The notes under the pieces were generated by a model. That model was not told the origin of the DNA and did not search any database. It was given only the letters and a program-made list of their open reading frames with translations. A stretch of DNA of 64,000 bases from Saprospira grandis. Lineage in GTDB: Bacteria; Bacteroidota; Bacteroidia; Chitinophagales; Saprospiraceae. The stretch is from assembly GCF_027594745.1 (NCBI RefSeq), contig NZ_CP110854.1, forward strand, positions 620,001 through 684,000. Direction: 5' to 3'. Below, in pieces: positions 1 through 8,533 of the stretch. The position numbers and the translations under genes were made by a program. How positions within the stretch are numbered: the first letter of the stretch is position 1; every line of letters begins with the position of its first letter.

Positions 1-288
1 ATCGGGATCTATGTACACAAAAAGAAGGTAAATAAAAATTGTCTTGATCACATAGGCATAGACAAAGGTTTGAAAAGCGGGTCGTAGGGCCTCATAAAAG
101 CCAATAAATTGGTCTTCTTTGGCCGAGCGTTCCTGCGCCACCGCAATAAAGCAAGCGGCCCAGATGATGAGCCAACTTAGCTTTTCATAGCCCTCCAACA
201 AATAATTTTTGTCGGTTACATACAAAACGGCTAAGGCTGCAGAGGAAATAAAACCTCCTAGCAAACCGTATAGCTGTGATTTTCTCAT
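1..288 (-). CDS. DUF4199-like membrane protein (partial, 3' end outside window)
   Basis: The reading frame starts with ATG at 288 and stays open for 96 codons to the window edge, so only the N-terminal part is present. It shows two hydrophobic stretches, around residues 7-24 and 40-52, and a third beginning near residue 80. The arrangement resembles the four-helix DUF4199 family common in Bacteroidota, whose function is unknown; that assignment is from memory of the family. The start lies one base after the obg stop codon, so it is almost certainly translated from the obg transcript. Confidence 0.6.
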   Translation of the reverse strand, partial: MRKSQLYGLLGGFISSAALAVLYVTDKNYLLEGYEKLSWLIIWAACFIAVAQERSAKEDQFIGFYEALRPAFQTFVYAYVIKTIFIYLLFVYIDPD

Positions 289-289
289 A

Positions 290-1297
290 CTAATCCTCTA
301 TACTAATATTCATAATTTGCCACAATTTATCCTTGAGTTCTTGCAGGCCTTTTTGGGCCACAGAAGAAATAAAGAGGGTCTCCAAATCTTCGGGCAATTC
401 GGCCCTGATCCATTCTTTGAGCTCCTCATCGAGCAAATCTGACTTAGAAATGGCCAAAAGACGAGGCTTATCGAGTAGTTCTGGATTATAACTCTTCAAC
501 TCATTGAGCAAAATCCGGTACTCCTCCTTAATATCCTCCGTATCGCCCGGAATCATGAACAAGAGTACCGCATTGCGCTCAATATGGCGCAAGAATCGGT
601 GACCAATGCCCTTTCCCTTATGTGCATCCTCAATAATTCCAGGAATATCGGCCATCACAAAAGAGCGGTTGTCTCGATAAGAGACCACCCCAAGGTTGGG
701 CACCAAAGTAGTAAATGGATAGTTGGCAATTTTGGGTTTGGCCGCAGAAAGCACCGACAAAAGAGTAGATTTTCCAGCATTCGGGAAACCTACCAGGCCT
801 ACATCGGCCAAGACTTTCAGCTCCAAAATTTTCCAGGCTTCCTTACCTTCTCCAGCTGGAGAGGCATATTGGGGCGTTTGGTTGGTGGCCGAGCGGTAGT
901 GCCAGTTGCCTCTTCCGCCATGTCCACCGGCCAACAAAATATAGGTCTGCCCATCTTCTGTAATTTCGGCCTCAATTTCGCCTGTTTCCACATCTTTGGC
1001 AATGGTCCCCAAAGGCACCTCCAAAATAATATCTTCTCCATTGGCGCCAGAAGAGCGGCTACCGCTACCGGGCTGCCCTGCCGAAGCGATCACATGCTTC
1101 ATATACTTGAGCGGCAACAAGGTCCAAAGTTGCTTGTTTCCCTTCAAAATAATATGGCCACCACGGCCACCATCGCCACCATCGGGTCCCCCTTTAGAGG
1201 TCAATTTATCGCGATAAAAGTGTACAGAACCATTGCCCCCAGCACCTGAGCGGCAATGCATTTTCACATGATCTATAAAGTTTGGACTATCTGCCAT
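290..1297 (-). CDS. obg: Obg family GTPase (CgtA)
   Basis: This 335-residue protein has the full Obg plan. A glycine-rich Obg fold occupies about residues 1-155, with the GGPDGGDGGRGG stretch near residue 36. The G domain follows, with P-loop GFPNAGKST near residue 172, switch region ADIPGIIEDA and an SKSDLL base-recognition motif. Obg proteins bind the 50S ribosomal subunit and couple GTP/ppGpp state to ribosome maturation; that role is established for the family. The ATG start matches the usual N-terminus. A mosaic palindromic element lies directly upstream, with a -7-like promoter box beyond it. The gene reads into a DUF4199-like gene one base after its stop. Confidence 0.96.
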   Translation of the reverse strand: MADSPNFIDHVKMHCRSGAGGNGSVHFYRDKLTSKGGPDGGDGGRGGHIILKGNKQLWTLLPLKYMKHVIASAGQPGSGSRSSGANGEDIILEVPLGTIAKDVETGEIEAEITEDGQTYILLAGGHGGRGNWHYRSATNQTPQYASPAGEGKEAWKILELKVLADVGLVGFPNAGKSTLLSVLSAAKPKIANYPFTTLVPNLGVVSYRDNRSFVMADIPGIIEDAHKGKGIGHRFLRHIERNAVLLFMIPGDTEDIKEEYRILLNELKSYNPELLDKPRLLAISKSDLLDEELKEWIRAELPEDLETLFISSVAQKGLQELKDKLWQIMNISIED

Positions 1298-1319
1298 TGT
1301 TCTTTTTTAATTTTCTTTT

Positions 1320-1468
1320 TTTTGGGGGCCTCCGCTGCGGCTTCGCCTTGCGGCGCTACGTTTCGGGGCTCGCAGGTCTGCTCGGCCCTTCAGGCTTCAC
1401 TTCGTTTCGCCTTCGGTCTGGCCTGCGGCCACCCCTACACATCGCTAGGCCAAAAGGGCCTGGCTCTT
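1320..1468 (+). repeat. Mosaic palindromic element 1
   Basis: A GC-rich chain of hairpins starts with TTTTTTGGGGGCC and contains GGGGCTCGCAGGTCTGCTCG, GGTCTGGCCTGCGGCCACC and ATCGCTAGGCC blocks. It fills the gap upstream of obg and would be read as part of the obg 5' untranslated RNA if the box at 1478-1485 is the promoter. Confidence 0.85.
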
Positions 1469-1477
1469 TTCTTGCTG

Positions 1478-1485
1478 CAAAACTA
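1478..1485 (-). promoter_or_regulatory. Candidate -7 box for obg
   Basis: The minus strand reads TAGTTTTG, matching the Bacteroidota TAnnTTTG -7 consensus. No clear -33 TTG was seen. It lies immediately beyond palindromic element 1, about 180 bp upstream of the obg start. Confidence 0.4.
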
Positions 1486-1533
1486 CTAAAAAGCCCTTAC
1501 TTTTTTTAGCATAAAGCCATTGGGCCAAAAAGG

Positions 1534-1565
1534 AAAGCGCCTGAGCAGTTTAGCTCAGGCGCTTT
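1534..1565 (-). terminator. Intrinsic terminator of the 1592-2392 gene
   Basis: A perfect 13-bp stem (AAAGCGCCTGAGC and its complement) with a six-base loop lies 26 bp past the stop codon of the minus-strand gene. A T-rich stretch follows on the minus strand. Confidence 0.8.
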
Positions 1566-1591
1566 TAGCTTATATGTAGTACTTCATTTGC

Positions 1592-2392
1592 TTATTCTCC
1601 AAATTCAGAGAAGGCATAAGTTTGACATTCCTTTTTAAGGGGAGCAGCCAACCAATTAGGGTCTACAATAAACTCATAGATAGCCGTTTCTACGCCATCG
1701 GCATTATCAGCAGGGCCCTGAATCACTTGGGCGCCAAAGACCACACCATAGGCATCATCTCCAAAGCTACCAAAGTCAAAGGGCTCATTGCTTGGCAAAG
1801 CTGTTTTTTCTGACTCCTTGAGTTTTTCAAAGTACGTAACCAAAGGGCCAGTGAGTTCATAGTCGCCAATTTCACCTTCTGCAGCAGAGGCATCTAGCAA
1901 TGCTCGAACAGCAAAGGGATAGAGGTCGCCATAGCGGCCTGTATCATCAGCGGTAAATAATGGGTCTTCTCCATTTCCTTCCACTTCAAATTGGATGCGT
2001 AGAGCCTCTTTGGGCTGAACGCGATCAGGGCGAGCGCCGCCCATAATGTTGGTCAGATACCAATAGCCTGAGGCATTTTCAGTAGCTTCTGCAGGCAGGG
2101 CTTGAAAGCCCTTTTCCTGGATAGTTTTCCAGTGGTCATCAGCCAGCAATTGCATCAAACGTTCAAACTCGTCTTGGTCCGAGCGTTTGGCAAAGGTCTG
2201 AATATTTTGGACCAGCAATTCAAAGTCTTCTGTGTCGAAGGCATCGCGCACATATTTTTCCACCATTTCGTAGACAACATTGTCTTCTGCGGTTTCAAAT
2301 AGTCTGAGGACAGCGGCATTGGCGTCAATAAAATGTGAGGGGCCAGGCATTTCTATCCGGTCTTCTGCCAAGAGGGACAGGCGGTAGTACAT
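1592..2392 (-). CDS. Hypothetical protein, 266 aa
   Basis: I do not recognise a family. The protein is acidic, with no signal peptide or membrane segment, and appears mainly helical up to about residue 115. From about residue 110 it has a region rich in Gly, Asp and aromatics (WYLTNIMGG, FTADDTGRYGDLYPF) that looks like a globular beta domain. It starts at ATG 2392 and stands alone between the adk terminator and its own terminator at 1534-1565. It may be a Saprospira-lineage protein. Confidence 0.7.
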   Translation of the reverse strand: MYYRLSLLAEDRIEMPGPSHFIDANAAVLRLFETAEDNVVYEMVEKYVRDAFDTEDFELLVQNIQTFAKRSDQDEFERLMQLLADDHWKTIQEKGFQALPAEATENASGYWYLTNIMGGARPDRVQPKEALRIQFEVEGNGEDPLFTADDTGRYGDLYPFAVRALLDASAAEGEIGDYELTGPLVTYFEKLKESEKTALPSNEPFDFGSFGDDAYGVVFGAQVIQGPADNADGVETAIYEFIVDPNWLAAPLKKECQTYAFSEFGE

Positions 2393-2527
2393 AAGTTTAA
2401 AAATCTTAAGGTATGGGTGTTAAATGATACTTCTTAATGAGGTGAAGCGAAGAACTGTTTGCTAAAGTACTCATAAAATGAGTGAATGGGAACAGCAGGC
2501 AGTACCACTTCCGTCCCAAAAAAGTAA

Positions 2528-2567
2528 AACAGACAAGCCCGCAGTTTGTTGCTGGGGCTTGTCTGTT
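2528..2567 (-). terminator. Intrinsic terminator of adk
   Basis: The 13-base arms AACAGACAAGCCC and GGGCTTGTCTGTT flank a short loop 60 bp past the adk stop. On the minus strand the hairpin runs into a T-rich tail. Confidence 0.8.
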
Positions 2568-2628
2568 AGTTCAAAGTTCTAAAACTTTGCGCTAAACCGT
2601 TTACTAAAAAACAAAAAAACTTTGGATT

Positions 2629-3207
2629 TTATACCAAAACAGCATCAATTTTAGTGCAAAGGCGCTCAAAAATTTCTTCAATGCTGCCCATACCGGCTAC
2701 TTTTTGGGTTTTTTCTTGGCCCGCATAATAGTCGGCTACAGGAGTAGTTTGTGCTTTGTAGGTCGCAATTCGGTTTTGGATAATGCTTTCGTCTTGGTCA
2801 TCGCTACGGCCAGATTCTTTGCCACGGGCAAGTAGGCGCTTCACGATTTCGGCTTCCTCCACTTCTAAGGAGAGCAACTGACTGACCGCTGTACCTTTTT
2901 GAGTTAATAACTCATCTAAGGCCTCGGCTTGCGCTACTGTGCGAGGAAAGCCATCAAAGATAACGCCTTTGGCCTCGGGATGCTCGCCCATTTTTTTGGC
3001 CAACATGTTAATGGTCACTTGGTCCGGAACCAAGGCGCCCTTATCAATATAAGACTTGGCTTCTAGCCCTAGGGGCGTTTCATTTTTAATTTCTGAGCGA
3101 AAGAGGTCTCCCGTAGAAATGTGCAAAAGACCATAGCGTTCTACCAATTTTGCAGCTTGGGTGCCTTTTCCGCTACCGGGAGGGCCAAATAAAATGAGAT
3201 TTAGCAT
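2629..3207 (-). CDS. adk: Adenylate kinase
   Basis: This 192-residue protein catalyses ATP + AMP to 2 ADP. It has the P-loop GPPGSGKGTQ at residues 8-17, the AMP-binding region STGDLFRSE, the family signature FDGFPRTVAQAEAL near residue 83 and a short lid (RGKESGRSDDQDE) without zinc-binding cysteines. This is the short form common in Bacteroidota. The ATG start gives the expected MLNLILFGPPG N-terminus. It is monocistronic, with a promoter box at 3249-3256 and a terminator at 2528-2567. Confidence 0.97.
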   Translation of the reverse strand: MLNLILFGPPGSGKGTQAAKLVERYGLLHISTGDLFRSEIKNETPLGLEAKSYIDKGALVPDQVTINMLAKKMGEHPEAKGVIFDGFPRTVAQAEALDELLTQKGTAVSQLLSLEVEEAEIVKRLLARGKESGRSDDQDESIIQNRIATYKAQTTPVADYYAGQEKTQKVAGMGSIEEIFERLCTKIDAVLV

Positions 3208-3248
3208 AATATTTTTGCGTAAAATATAGGTAAAGATGTTTTTCTCCC

Positions 3249-3256
3249 CAAAGATA
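3249..3256 (-). promoter_or_regulatory. Candidate adk -7 box
   Basis: The minus strand reads TATCTTTG, an exact TAnnTTTG match, 42 bp upstream of the adk ATG. The surrounding sequence is AT-rich. I could not assign a -33 element. Confidence 0.55.
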
Positions 3257-3460
3257 AGGCTTTCCAGCTAATTAACCCCCTAAAAGTATAAGTTGTTCTA
3301 TATAAGGCCCTAAGCAGCTGCCCTTTAGCTATATATAAAAATATATATCTACAAAACTGCGGTTTAACAAAAAAATATTCTTTGATTTTTAGGCTTTAAG
3401 CTTTGCTAAAAAAGCAATAATTTGAGCCCAAGCTCTATTTTGCGCTTTTAAGGCCTAGTT

Positions 3461-3593
3461 TCTGGCCCGGCGCCATTTGGCCTAGCGATGTGTAGCAGTG
3501 GCCGAAGGCCAGACCGAAGCCCGAAGGGCTGAAGGGCCGAGCGAATAGCGAGCTGCGGAACGTAGCGCCTGCCGCAGGCAGGAGGCCCCCAAA
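3461..3593 (-). repeat. Mosaic palindromic element 2
   Basis: An opposite-orientation copy with GCCTAGCGATGTG, GTGGCCGAAGGCCAGACC, AGGGCCGAGCGAATAGCGAG and a GGAGGCCCCC end. It ends 36 bp before the tdh start. Confidence 0.85.
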
Positions 3594-3628
3594 CCTTATT
3601 ATTTCAAACCAGCTACTATATAACAACT

Positions 3629-4603
3629 ATGGGCAAAGAAGTCATTTTAATTACTGGAGCCAATGGCCAAATTGGAAGTGTACTGGCCGAAGAACTACGC
3701 CAAATTTATGGCATAGCCAACGTCATTTGCTCCGATTTACAGGCTCCTCGACAAACGATTATTGGGCATTTTGAACAACTCAATGTGCTAGATGCCAAAC
3801 GCATGGGCGAAATTGTTCAGAAGTACAAGGTGAGCCAAATTTACCATCTAGCCGCCCTGCTTTCCGCTAAAGGAGAAGAAAACCCGATGCTGACCTGGAA
3901 TGTCAATATGCAGGGCTTTCTCAATGTGCTGCAGGTGGCCCAAAATACTGGGATTCGCAAAATTTTCCACCCCAGCTCTATTGCGGTTTTTGGCGGACGC
4001 ACCCCCAAGCAAAATACCCCGCAGTTTCCCCCCCTTGAACCTTCTACTATGTATGGCATTACTAAGAAGGTGGGCGAAGATTTGGCCAATTACTATTTTG
4101 ATAAGTTCCAACTCGATGTGCGAGGGATTCGCTACCCCGGCCTGATTAGCTATCAGTCTATGCCCGGCGGAGGAACCACCGACTATGCCGTGGATATTTT
4201 CCACAAGGCCGTTAATGGCGAACATTTCGACTGCTTTTTGCGGGCCGATAGCAAACTGCCTATGATGTATATGCCCGACGCTATTCGGGCCACTTTGGAA
4301 CTAATGGAGGCCCCTTTGGACCAACTGTCTATCCATTATGCCTATAATTTACAGGCCATGAGCTTTACCCCCGCCGAAATTGCCGCCGAAATTCAATTGC
4401 ATATTCCCGATTTTAGTATTAGCTATACGCCCGACTTCCGTCAGGCCATTGCCGATTCTTGGATTGAGAATATTGATGATAGCCTAGCCCGAAAAGATTG
4501 GGGCTGGCAAGAAGAATATGACCTAAGCAGCATGACCAAAGATATGATTGAACAGCTGCAAAAGCGCAAGAAACCGAATTATAACGAGACTCAATTCCTC
4601 TAA
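3629..4603 (+). CDS. tdh: NAD-dependent L-threonine 3-dehydrogenase, SDR type
   Basis: This 324-residue extended short-chain dehydrogenase oxidises L-threonine to 2-amino-3-ketobutyrate with NAD. It has the Rossmann motif TGANGQIG at residues 9-16, the YHLAAL segment, the catalytic region PSSIAVFG and the YxxxK pair in TMYGITKKVGE near residue 143. The MPGGGTTDYAVDIF stretch is typical of epimerase-like threonine dehydrogenases. The substrate call rests partly on context: kbl, which uses the product, starts five bases after the stop. An epimerase with another substrate is the alternative, but the pairing makes it unlikely. Confidence 0.92.
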   Translation: MGKEVILITGANGQIGSVLAEELRQIYGIANVICSDLQAPRQTIIGHFEQLNVLDAKRMGEIVQKYKVSQIYHLAALLSAKGEENPMLTWNVNMQGFLNVLQVAQNTGIRKIFHPSSIAVFGGRTPKQNTPQFPPLEPSTMYGITKKVGEDLANYYFDKFQLDVRGIRYPGLISYQSMPGGGTTDYAVDIFHKAVNGEHFDCFLRADSKLPMMYMPDAIRATLELMEAPLDQLSIHYAYNLQAMSFTPAEIAAEIQLHIPDFSISYTPDFRQAIADSWIENIDDSLARKDWGWQEEYDLSSMTKDMIEQLQKRKKPNYNETQFL

Positions 4604-4607
4604 ATTT

Positions 4608-5795
4608 ATGTACGATAATGTAAAAGCTGGCTTTGAAGCCGAAATTCAAGACATTAAAGATGCTGGCCTTTGGAAAAGCGAGCGGATTATTGATAGTGTG
4701 CAAGCTGCCCAAATTCATACCCAAGAAGCTGGCGATGTGCTCAACTTCTGCGCCAATAACTACCTTGGCCTTTCCTCGCATCCCGCACTCATTCAGGCAG
4801 CTAAAGATGCTATCGACCAACGTGGCTATGGCCTTTCTTCGGTCCGTTTTATTTGTGGAACCCAAGATATTCACCGCGAATTGGAGCAAAAAATTGCCGA
4901 ATTTCTAGGTACTGAAGATAGTATCCTCTACGCGGCCGCTTTTGATGCCAACGGAGGCGTTTTTGAACCCCTTTTGGGCAAGGAAGACGCCATTATTTCC
5001 GATCAACTCAACCATGCCTCTATTATTGATGGCATTCGCCTTTGTAAGGCCCAGCGTTTCCGCTACCTGCACAATAATATGGAGGAGCTAGAAAAGCAGT
5101 TGCAGGCCGCCGCCAATTGCCGCCGCAAACTGATCGTTACCGATGGCTCTTTTTCTATGGATGGCACCATTGCCCAACTAGACAAAATTTGCGATCTAGC
5201 CGATAAATACGGCGCTATGGTCATGATTGACGAATGCCATTCTACAGGCTTTTTGGGCAAAACTGGCCGTGGAACCCATGAATACCGCAACGTAATGGGC
5301 CGCATAGATATCATTACGGGTACGTTGGGCAAGGCCCTAGGTGGCGCTTCTGGTGGATTTACCGCCGCTCGCAAAGAAATTGTAGACCTGCTGCGCCAGC
5401 GCTCTCGCCCCTACCTCTTTTCTAATACGGTGGCCCCTTCTATCGTTGGCGCTTCTATTAAAGCCCTCGATTTATTGATGGAATCTACGGAATTGAGAGA
5501 CCGCCTAGAGGAAAATACCCGCTTTTTCCGTGAGGAAATGACCAAGGCTGGCTTCGATATCATTCCTGGCGACCACCCTATCGTCCCTATTATGCTTTAT
5601 GATGCCGTTTTGGCCCAAAAAATGGCCAGCCAACTTCTAGAAGAAGGCATTTATGTGATTGGGTTTTTCTATCCTGTGGTGCCCAAAGACAAGGCCCGCA
5701 TTCGGGTGCAGTTGTCGGCCGGACACAGCCGCGAACAACTAGAAAAAGCCATTGCCGCCTTTACTAAAGTGGGTAAAGCCTTAGAGGTTATCTAA
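4608..5795 (+). CDS. kbl: Glycine C-acetyltransferase (2-amino-3-ketobutyrate CoA ligase)
   Basis: This 395-residue fold-type I PLP enzyme cleaves 2-amino-3-ketobutyrate with CoA to glycine and acetyl-CoA. Visible are the NNYLGLSSHP substrate region, the DECHSTGFLGKTGRG motif with the cofactor Asp, and the PLP-binding lysine in GTLGKALGGASGG near residue 243. I chose ATG 4608 because it gives the family N-terminus and lies right after the tdh stop; an earlier in-frame start would overlap tdh by 56 bp. With tdh it forms a two-gene threonine degradation operon. Confidence 0.95.
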   Translation: MYDNVKAGFEAEIQDIKDAGLWKSERIIDSVQAAQIHTQEAGDVLNFCANNYLGLSSHPALIQAAKDAIDQRGYGLSSVRFICGTQDIHRELEQKIAEFLGTEDSILYAAAFDANGGVFEPLLGKEDAIISDQLNHASIIDGIRLCKAQRFRYLHNNMEELEKQLQAAANCRRKLIVTDGSFSMDGTIAQLDKICDLADKYGAMVMIDECHSTGFLGKTGRGTHEYRNVMGRIDIITGTLGKALGGASGGFTAARKEIVDLLRQRSRPYLFSNTVAPSIVGASIKALDLLMESTELRDRLEENTRFFREEMTKAGFDIIPGDHPIVPIMLYDAVLAQKMASQLLEEGIYVIGFFYPVVPKDKARIRVQLSAGHSREQLEKAIAAFTKVGKALEVI

Positions 5796-5848
5796 TGGCT
5801 ATTTGCGATAAGGAGAAAGGTTCAGAACTGCTGTTTTGGACCTTTTCC

Positions 5849-5998
5849 TTTTGGGGCCTGCCGCCTTCGGCGGCCGGGCTGTGCACTGGCTCGCTATTCG
5901 CTCGGCCCATCGCTTTTTCGCTGCGCTCAAAAGCTCGGTCTGGCCTGCGGCCACCAGTTACCATCCCTAGGCCTGCGGGCCTTCGGCCCTGCAAAACC
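5849..5998 (+). repeat. Mosaic palindromic element 3
   Basis: It begins TTTTGGGGCCTGCCGCC downstream of kbl and ends with ATCCCTAGGCC and a GGGCCTTCGGCCCTGC hairpin. With element 4 it forms a head-out inverted pair filling the gap between kbl and the STAS-like cluster. Confidence 0.85.
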
Positions 5999-6015
5999 TA
6001 AATATTTGGTCCAAT

Positions 6016-6205
6016 TGCGAAGGGCGCAAAGCGCCCGCCAAAGGCGCGCAGCGCCTCGGCTGAGGGATGGATAGCAGGGCCGCCAAAGGCGGCAGACCAA
6101 AGGCCTTTTTCGCAAAGCGAAAAGGCCTGCAGGGCCGAGCAGACTTGCGAGCTGCGGCACAGCCCGACCCGCAGGCCCATAGGGCCGAAGGGGCAGCCCC
6201 AAAAC
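6016..6205 (-). repeat. Mosaic palindromic element 4
   Basis: An inverted copy of the family with CTGAGGGATGG, CAGGGCCGAGCAGACTTGCG and a GGGGCAGCCCCAAAAC end, 16 bp from the 3' end of the STAS-like gene. It has extra inserted stems (GGGCGCAAAGCGCCC; TTTTTCGCAAAGCGAAAAAG-like). Confidence 0.85.
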
Positions 6206-6221
6206 ATGAAGAATAGCCGAC

Positions 6222-6647
6222 TTAATTTGCGGAAGCCACCACTTTTTTGGGGCGGCTAAGCAACCATTTGACGGCTTTTTCTTCTGAGGCAAACATTTTC
6301 ACCTCCTGTTCACTTTGTTTGAGGCCCAAAATAAAATTGCCGATCATTCGAGCAACTGGATTGCTGGCCACCAAGGCAGAGCCAGAGACATAATCGTTGT
6401 AGATTTCGCTTTCTGTGCTGCGGATATAGCTTCTTGCTTCTTTGCTTAGCTTTTGGGCCGAATTAAAATTATTGAGCAGCAGTAGGGCTTCACCTCTTTC
6501 GATCGCCAGCTTTTTAATAAACTCAAAACTTTCTTTGATAGCGGCAATGCTGAGGGGAGAATCAGAAGAATTTTCGGTATAAATAATACCATCGGGGCGG
6601 AGGTAATAGGTGGTTTCGCCTAGGGTAGCTATTTTTTCGAGAGACAT
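6222..6647 (-). CDS. Small STAS/SEC14-like protein, cluster I paralogue 5
   Basis: This 141-residue soluble protein is one of ten paralogues in the window. The plan is a short N-terminal beta part with YYLRPDGIIYTE, a central ESFEFIKKLA helix, LLLLNNFNSAQKLSKEARSY, then NPVARMIGNFILGL and VKMFASEEKAVKWL. The alternation and the hydrophobic strand before a ' KLSKEARxY' helix resemble small STAS/SEC14-like (SpoIIAA-fold, DUF7793-type) proteins; this is recognition by pattern. It is the last of four closely packed minus-strand genes, 11 bp after the previous one. Function is unknown; a protein-protein switch role would be a guess from the fold. Confidence 0.75.
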   Translation of the reverse strand: MSLEKIATLGETTYYLRPDGIIYTENSSDSPLSIAAIKESFEFIKKLAIERGEALLLLNNFNSAQKLSKEARSYIRSTESEIYNDYVSGSALVASNPVARMIGNFILGLKQSEQEVKMFASEEKAVKWLLSRPKKVVASAN

Positions 6648-6658
6648 AAAACGGCGAT

Positions 6659-7072
6659 TTAGACAATTCTGCTTGGGAGTTGGAGCAGCCAGTGCAGGGC
6701 TTGCTCTTCTTGGCCAAACAGTTTTACATTATGATTATTTGTGCTCACACTCATGACAAAATTGCCAATCATTCGAGAAAGGAAATTGGGGGTGACCAAG
6801 GCTGTGCCCAAGATATAAGGCGCATAAGTTTTCATTTGTTCACTTTTGAGAAAATCTCTTTCGGCCTTGCCCATTTTTTGGCTACCGCTAAAGTCCGTCA
6901 GCATGCGCAACGCTTGTTTTCTTTCTATAGCGATGGTCTTAATAAACTCAAAATTCGCAATCATCAGATCAAGCTGTATGGCTTGTGGGTCAGTGGTTAC
7001 GGTATGTATAACACCGTCTTTTCGGAGGTAATAAATGGTTGGGCCAACTTGGCCAAGTTCCTTCAAGTTCAT
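6659..7072 (-). CDS. Small STAS/SEC14-like protein, cluster I paralogue 4
   Basis: A 137-residue paralogue: YYLRKDGVIHTV, ANFEFIKTIAIERKQALRML, TDFSGSQKMGKAERDFLKS, NFLSRMIGNFVMSV, VKLFGQEEQALHWL. It shares the SRMIGNF core and the VKxF...ALxWL C-terminus with its neighbours but is strongly diverged elsewhere, so the duplication is old. It ends 11 bp before the next gene starts, consistent with one transcript. Confidence 0.75.
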   Translation of the reverse strand: MNLKELGQVGPTIYYLRKDGVIHTVTTDPQAIQLDLMIANFEFIKTIAIERKQALRMLTDFSGSQKMGKAERDFLKSEQMKTYAPYILGTALVTPNFLSRMIGNFVMSVSTNNHNVKLFGQEEQALHWLLQLPSRIV

Positions 7073-7079
7073 AACTGCC

Positions 7080-7490
7080 TTATAATTGGTCTAGCCATTT
7101 AACGGCCTTGGGGACCGCCATAAATATTTTGATAGGGTATTTATTGGGCCCTTTTTTACTAATACCGACCATAAAGTTGCCAATAAGAGTGGACAATCGG
7201 CTATTGCTGAGTAGGGCCACGGCCTCTATATATTGCCCGTAATTATCATTGAGATAACTACTTTTGACCAGGGCCTTGGCCTCTTTATCGAGCTTGCTGG
7301 CCTGCGTAAAATTGATGAGGAGTTTGATGGGTTCCTTCTTTTCAGAAGCAATCTTTTTAATAAACTCAAAATTGGCGATAAACACCTCTTTAGTCACCAC
7401 TGTGGGCTCAAAACTTTCGGTATAAATGATACCATCTGGGCGTTGGAAGTAGTGCGTGGGGCCGGCTACTCCGATTTTTTCAGTTTGCAT
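7080..7490 (-). CDS. Small STAS/SEC14-like protein, cluster I paralogue 3
   Basis: A 136-residue paralogue: HYFQRPDGIIYTESF, FIANFEFIKKIASE, LLINFTQASKLDKEAKALVK, SRLSTLIGNFMVGI, YPIKIFMAVPKAVKWL. The TLIGNF core replaces RMIGNF. Its 3' end lies 7 bp from the next gene. Nothing suggests a catalytic site. Confidence 0.75.
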   Translation of the reverse strand: MQTEKIGVAGPTHYFQRPDGIIYTESFEPTVVTKEVFIANFEFIKKIASEKKEPIKLLINFTQASKLDKEAKALVKSSYLNDNYGQYIEAVALLSNSRLSTLIGNFMVGISKKGPNKYPIKIFMAVPKAVKWLDQL

Positions 7491-7541
7491 ATTGTTGAGA
7501 TTGGGGAAAATACTTAGGGGAGTACTTATTCTCTTATTCTG

Positions 7542-7943
7542 CTAGATTTTTTTTAGCCAATCAAGGGCTGCGACTTCATCGGTAAAGATTTTCATGGGGC
7601 GAGCTTGTTTTCTCAGGCCAATAATAAAGTTGCCCAACATTTTGGAAAGCTGGTTGGGGGTCAGCAAAATAGAAGCAACAATATATTGATCATAGGATTT
7701 GGCCTCATCGCTTCGCATATATTCTCGAGCACAGCGGCTGAGGCGTTGCATTTTAGAAGATTCGGCAAAAACCTTAATTGGGCGATCTAGTTCGGTAGAT
7801 ATTTTTTGGATCAGCTCAAAATTTTCCTTTAGCACTTCTCTAGTCAAGGGCATGCTATTTATTGTTTTGGCATAGACAATACCGTCTGCACCAAGAAAAA
7901 AGGCACTATTTTGAGTTTCTCCCATTTTTTGGAGCTCATCCAT
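7542..7943 (-). CDS. Small STAS/SEC14-like protein, cluster I paralogue 2
   Basis: A 133-residue paralogue: AFFLGADGIVYAKTI, LKENFELIQKISTELDRPIKVF, SSKMQRLSRCAREYMRSDEAK, NQLSKMLGNFIIGLRKQARP, MKIFTDEVAALDWL. Its SRCAREYMRS and SKMLGNF segments sit between the cluster I and cluster II sequence types. It follows a hairpin at 8020-8054, so it may open its own transcription unit for paralogues 2-5. Confidence 0.75.
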   Translation of the reverse strand: MDELQKMGETQNSAFFLGADGIVYAKTINSMPLTREVLKENFELIQKISTELDRPIKVFAESSKMQRLSRCAREYMRSDEAKSYDQYIVASILLTPNQLSKMLGNFIIGLRKQARPMKIFTDEVAALDWLKKI

Positions 7944-8019
7944 AACTTTAGTTGATATTTATTAGGCTTTAAAGTTAATGTTTTTCAGGCAAGCCAAAAA
8001 GTTTTGTGACCTAAATTAC

Positions 8020-8054
8020 AAAACGCAAACTGTCGCTAAAACCGTTTGCGTTTT
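8020..8054 (-). terminator. Hairpin between cluster I paralogues 1 and 2
   Basis: The 11-base arms AAAACGCAAAC and GTTTGCGTTTT flank a 13-base loop, 15 bp past the stop of the 8069-8473 gene. The minus-strand T tract is weak, so termination may be partial. Confidence 0.55.
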
Positions 8055-8068
8055 CTATCTTTTTTTGC

Positions 8069-8473
8069 CTAATCCTCTAGAGAGAGGAGCCATTCCTCGG
8101 CCTTTTCTTCTGAAGAAAACAACTTTACGGGATAATCAGTCTGAAAAGTCCCGACCAACATATTCCCGATTAGCCGACCGAAGAGATTGGGCGCAATTAG
8201 GGCATAAGCCAAAACATATCGTTTAATTGCTTGGCCTTCTTCTGTTTTGCCGTAATCTCGGGCGGCCTTGCTCACATTAGACAGATTGGCCAATACCCTA
8301 ACCTTTTTGCCAGTTTCTTCAAACAAAGCTTTTTGCATATCTACAGTAATCAACGCCTCTTCTAGCGAAATTTCTTTGGTTCTTCCGCTATTTGAGCTAG
8401 GGGCAATTTCAAAAATGCCATTTGCTCTAAGCCAGTATTCTAGCTGCTCTGATTGCCCTAGTTTTCTTTTCAT
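8069..8473 (-). CDS. Small STAS/SEC14-like protein, cluster I paralogue 1
   Basis: A 134-residue paralogue: EYWLRANGIFEIAP, LEEALITVDMQKALFEETGKKVRVL, ANLSNVSKAARDYGKTEEGQ, PNLFGRLIGNMLVGT, YPVKLFSSEEKAEEWL. It is the most diverged member of cluster I. It lies 60 bp after the terpene synthase in the same direction, with no strong terminator between them, so the two may be co-transcribed. Confidence 0.75.
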   Translation of the reverse strand: MKRKLGQSEQLEYWLRANGIFEIAPSSNSGRTKEISLEEALITVDMQKALFEETGKKVRVLANLSNVSKAARDYGKTEEGQAIKRYVLAYALIAPNLFGRLIGNMLVGTFQTDYPVKLFSSEEKAEEWLLSLED

Positions 8474-8533
8474 TTGTCAATGGGGGGGGCATCATTTTCT
8501 GTTTCGCATCAACTTATATGCCTAGCTTTTCGC

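Noticed and set aside
5927..6292. Arg/Pro/Ala-rich frames crossing palindromic elements 3 and 4
   Set aside because: The same kind of peptide appears from every element in several frames; it reflects repeat sequence rather than a gene.
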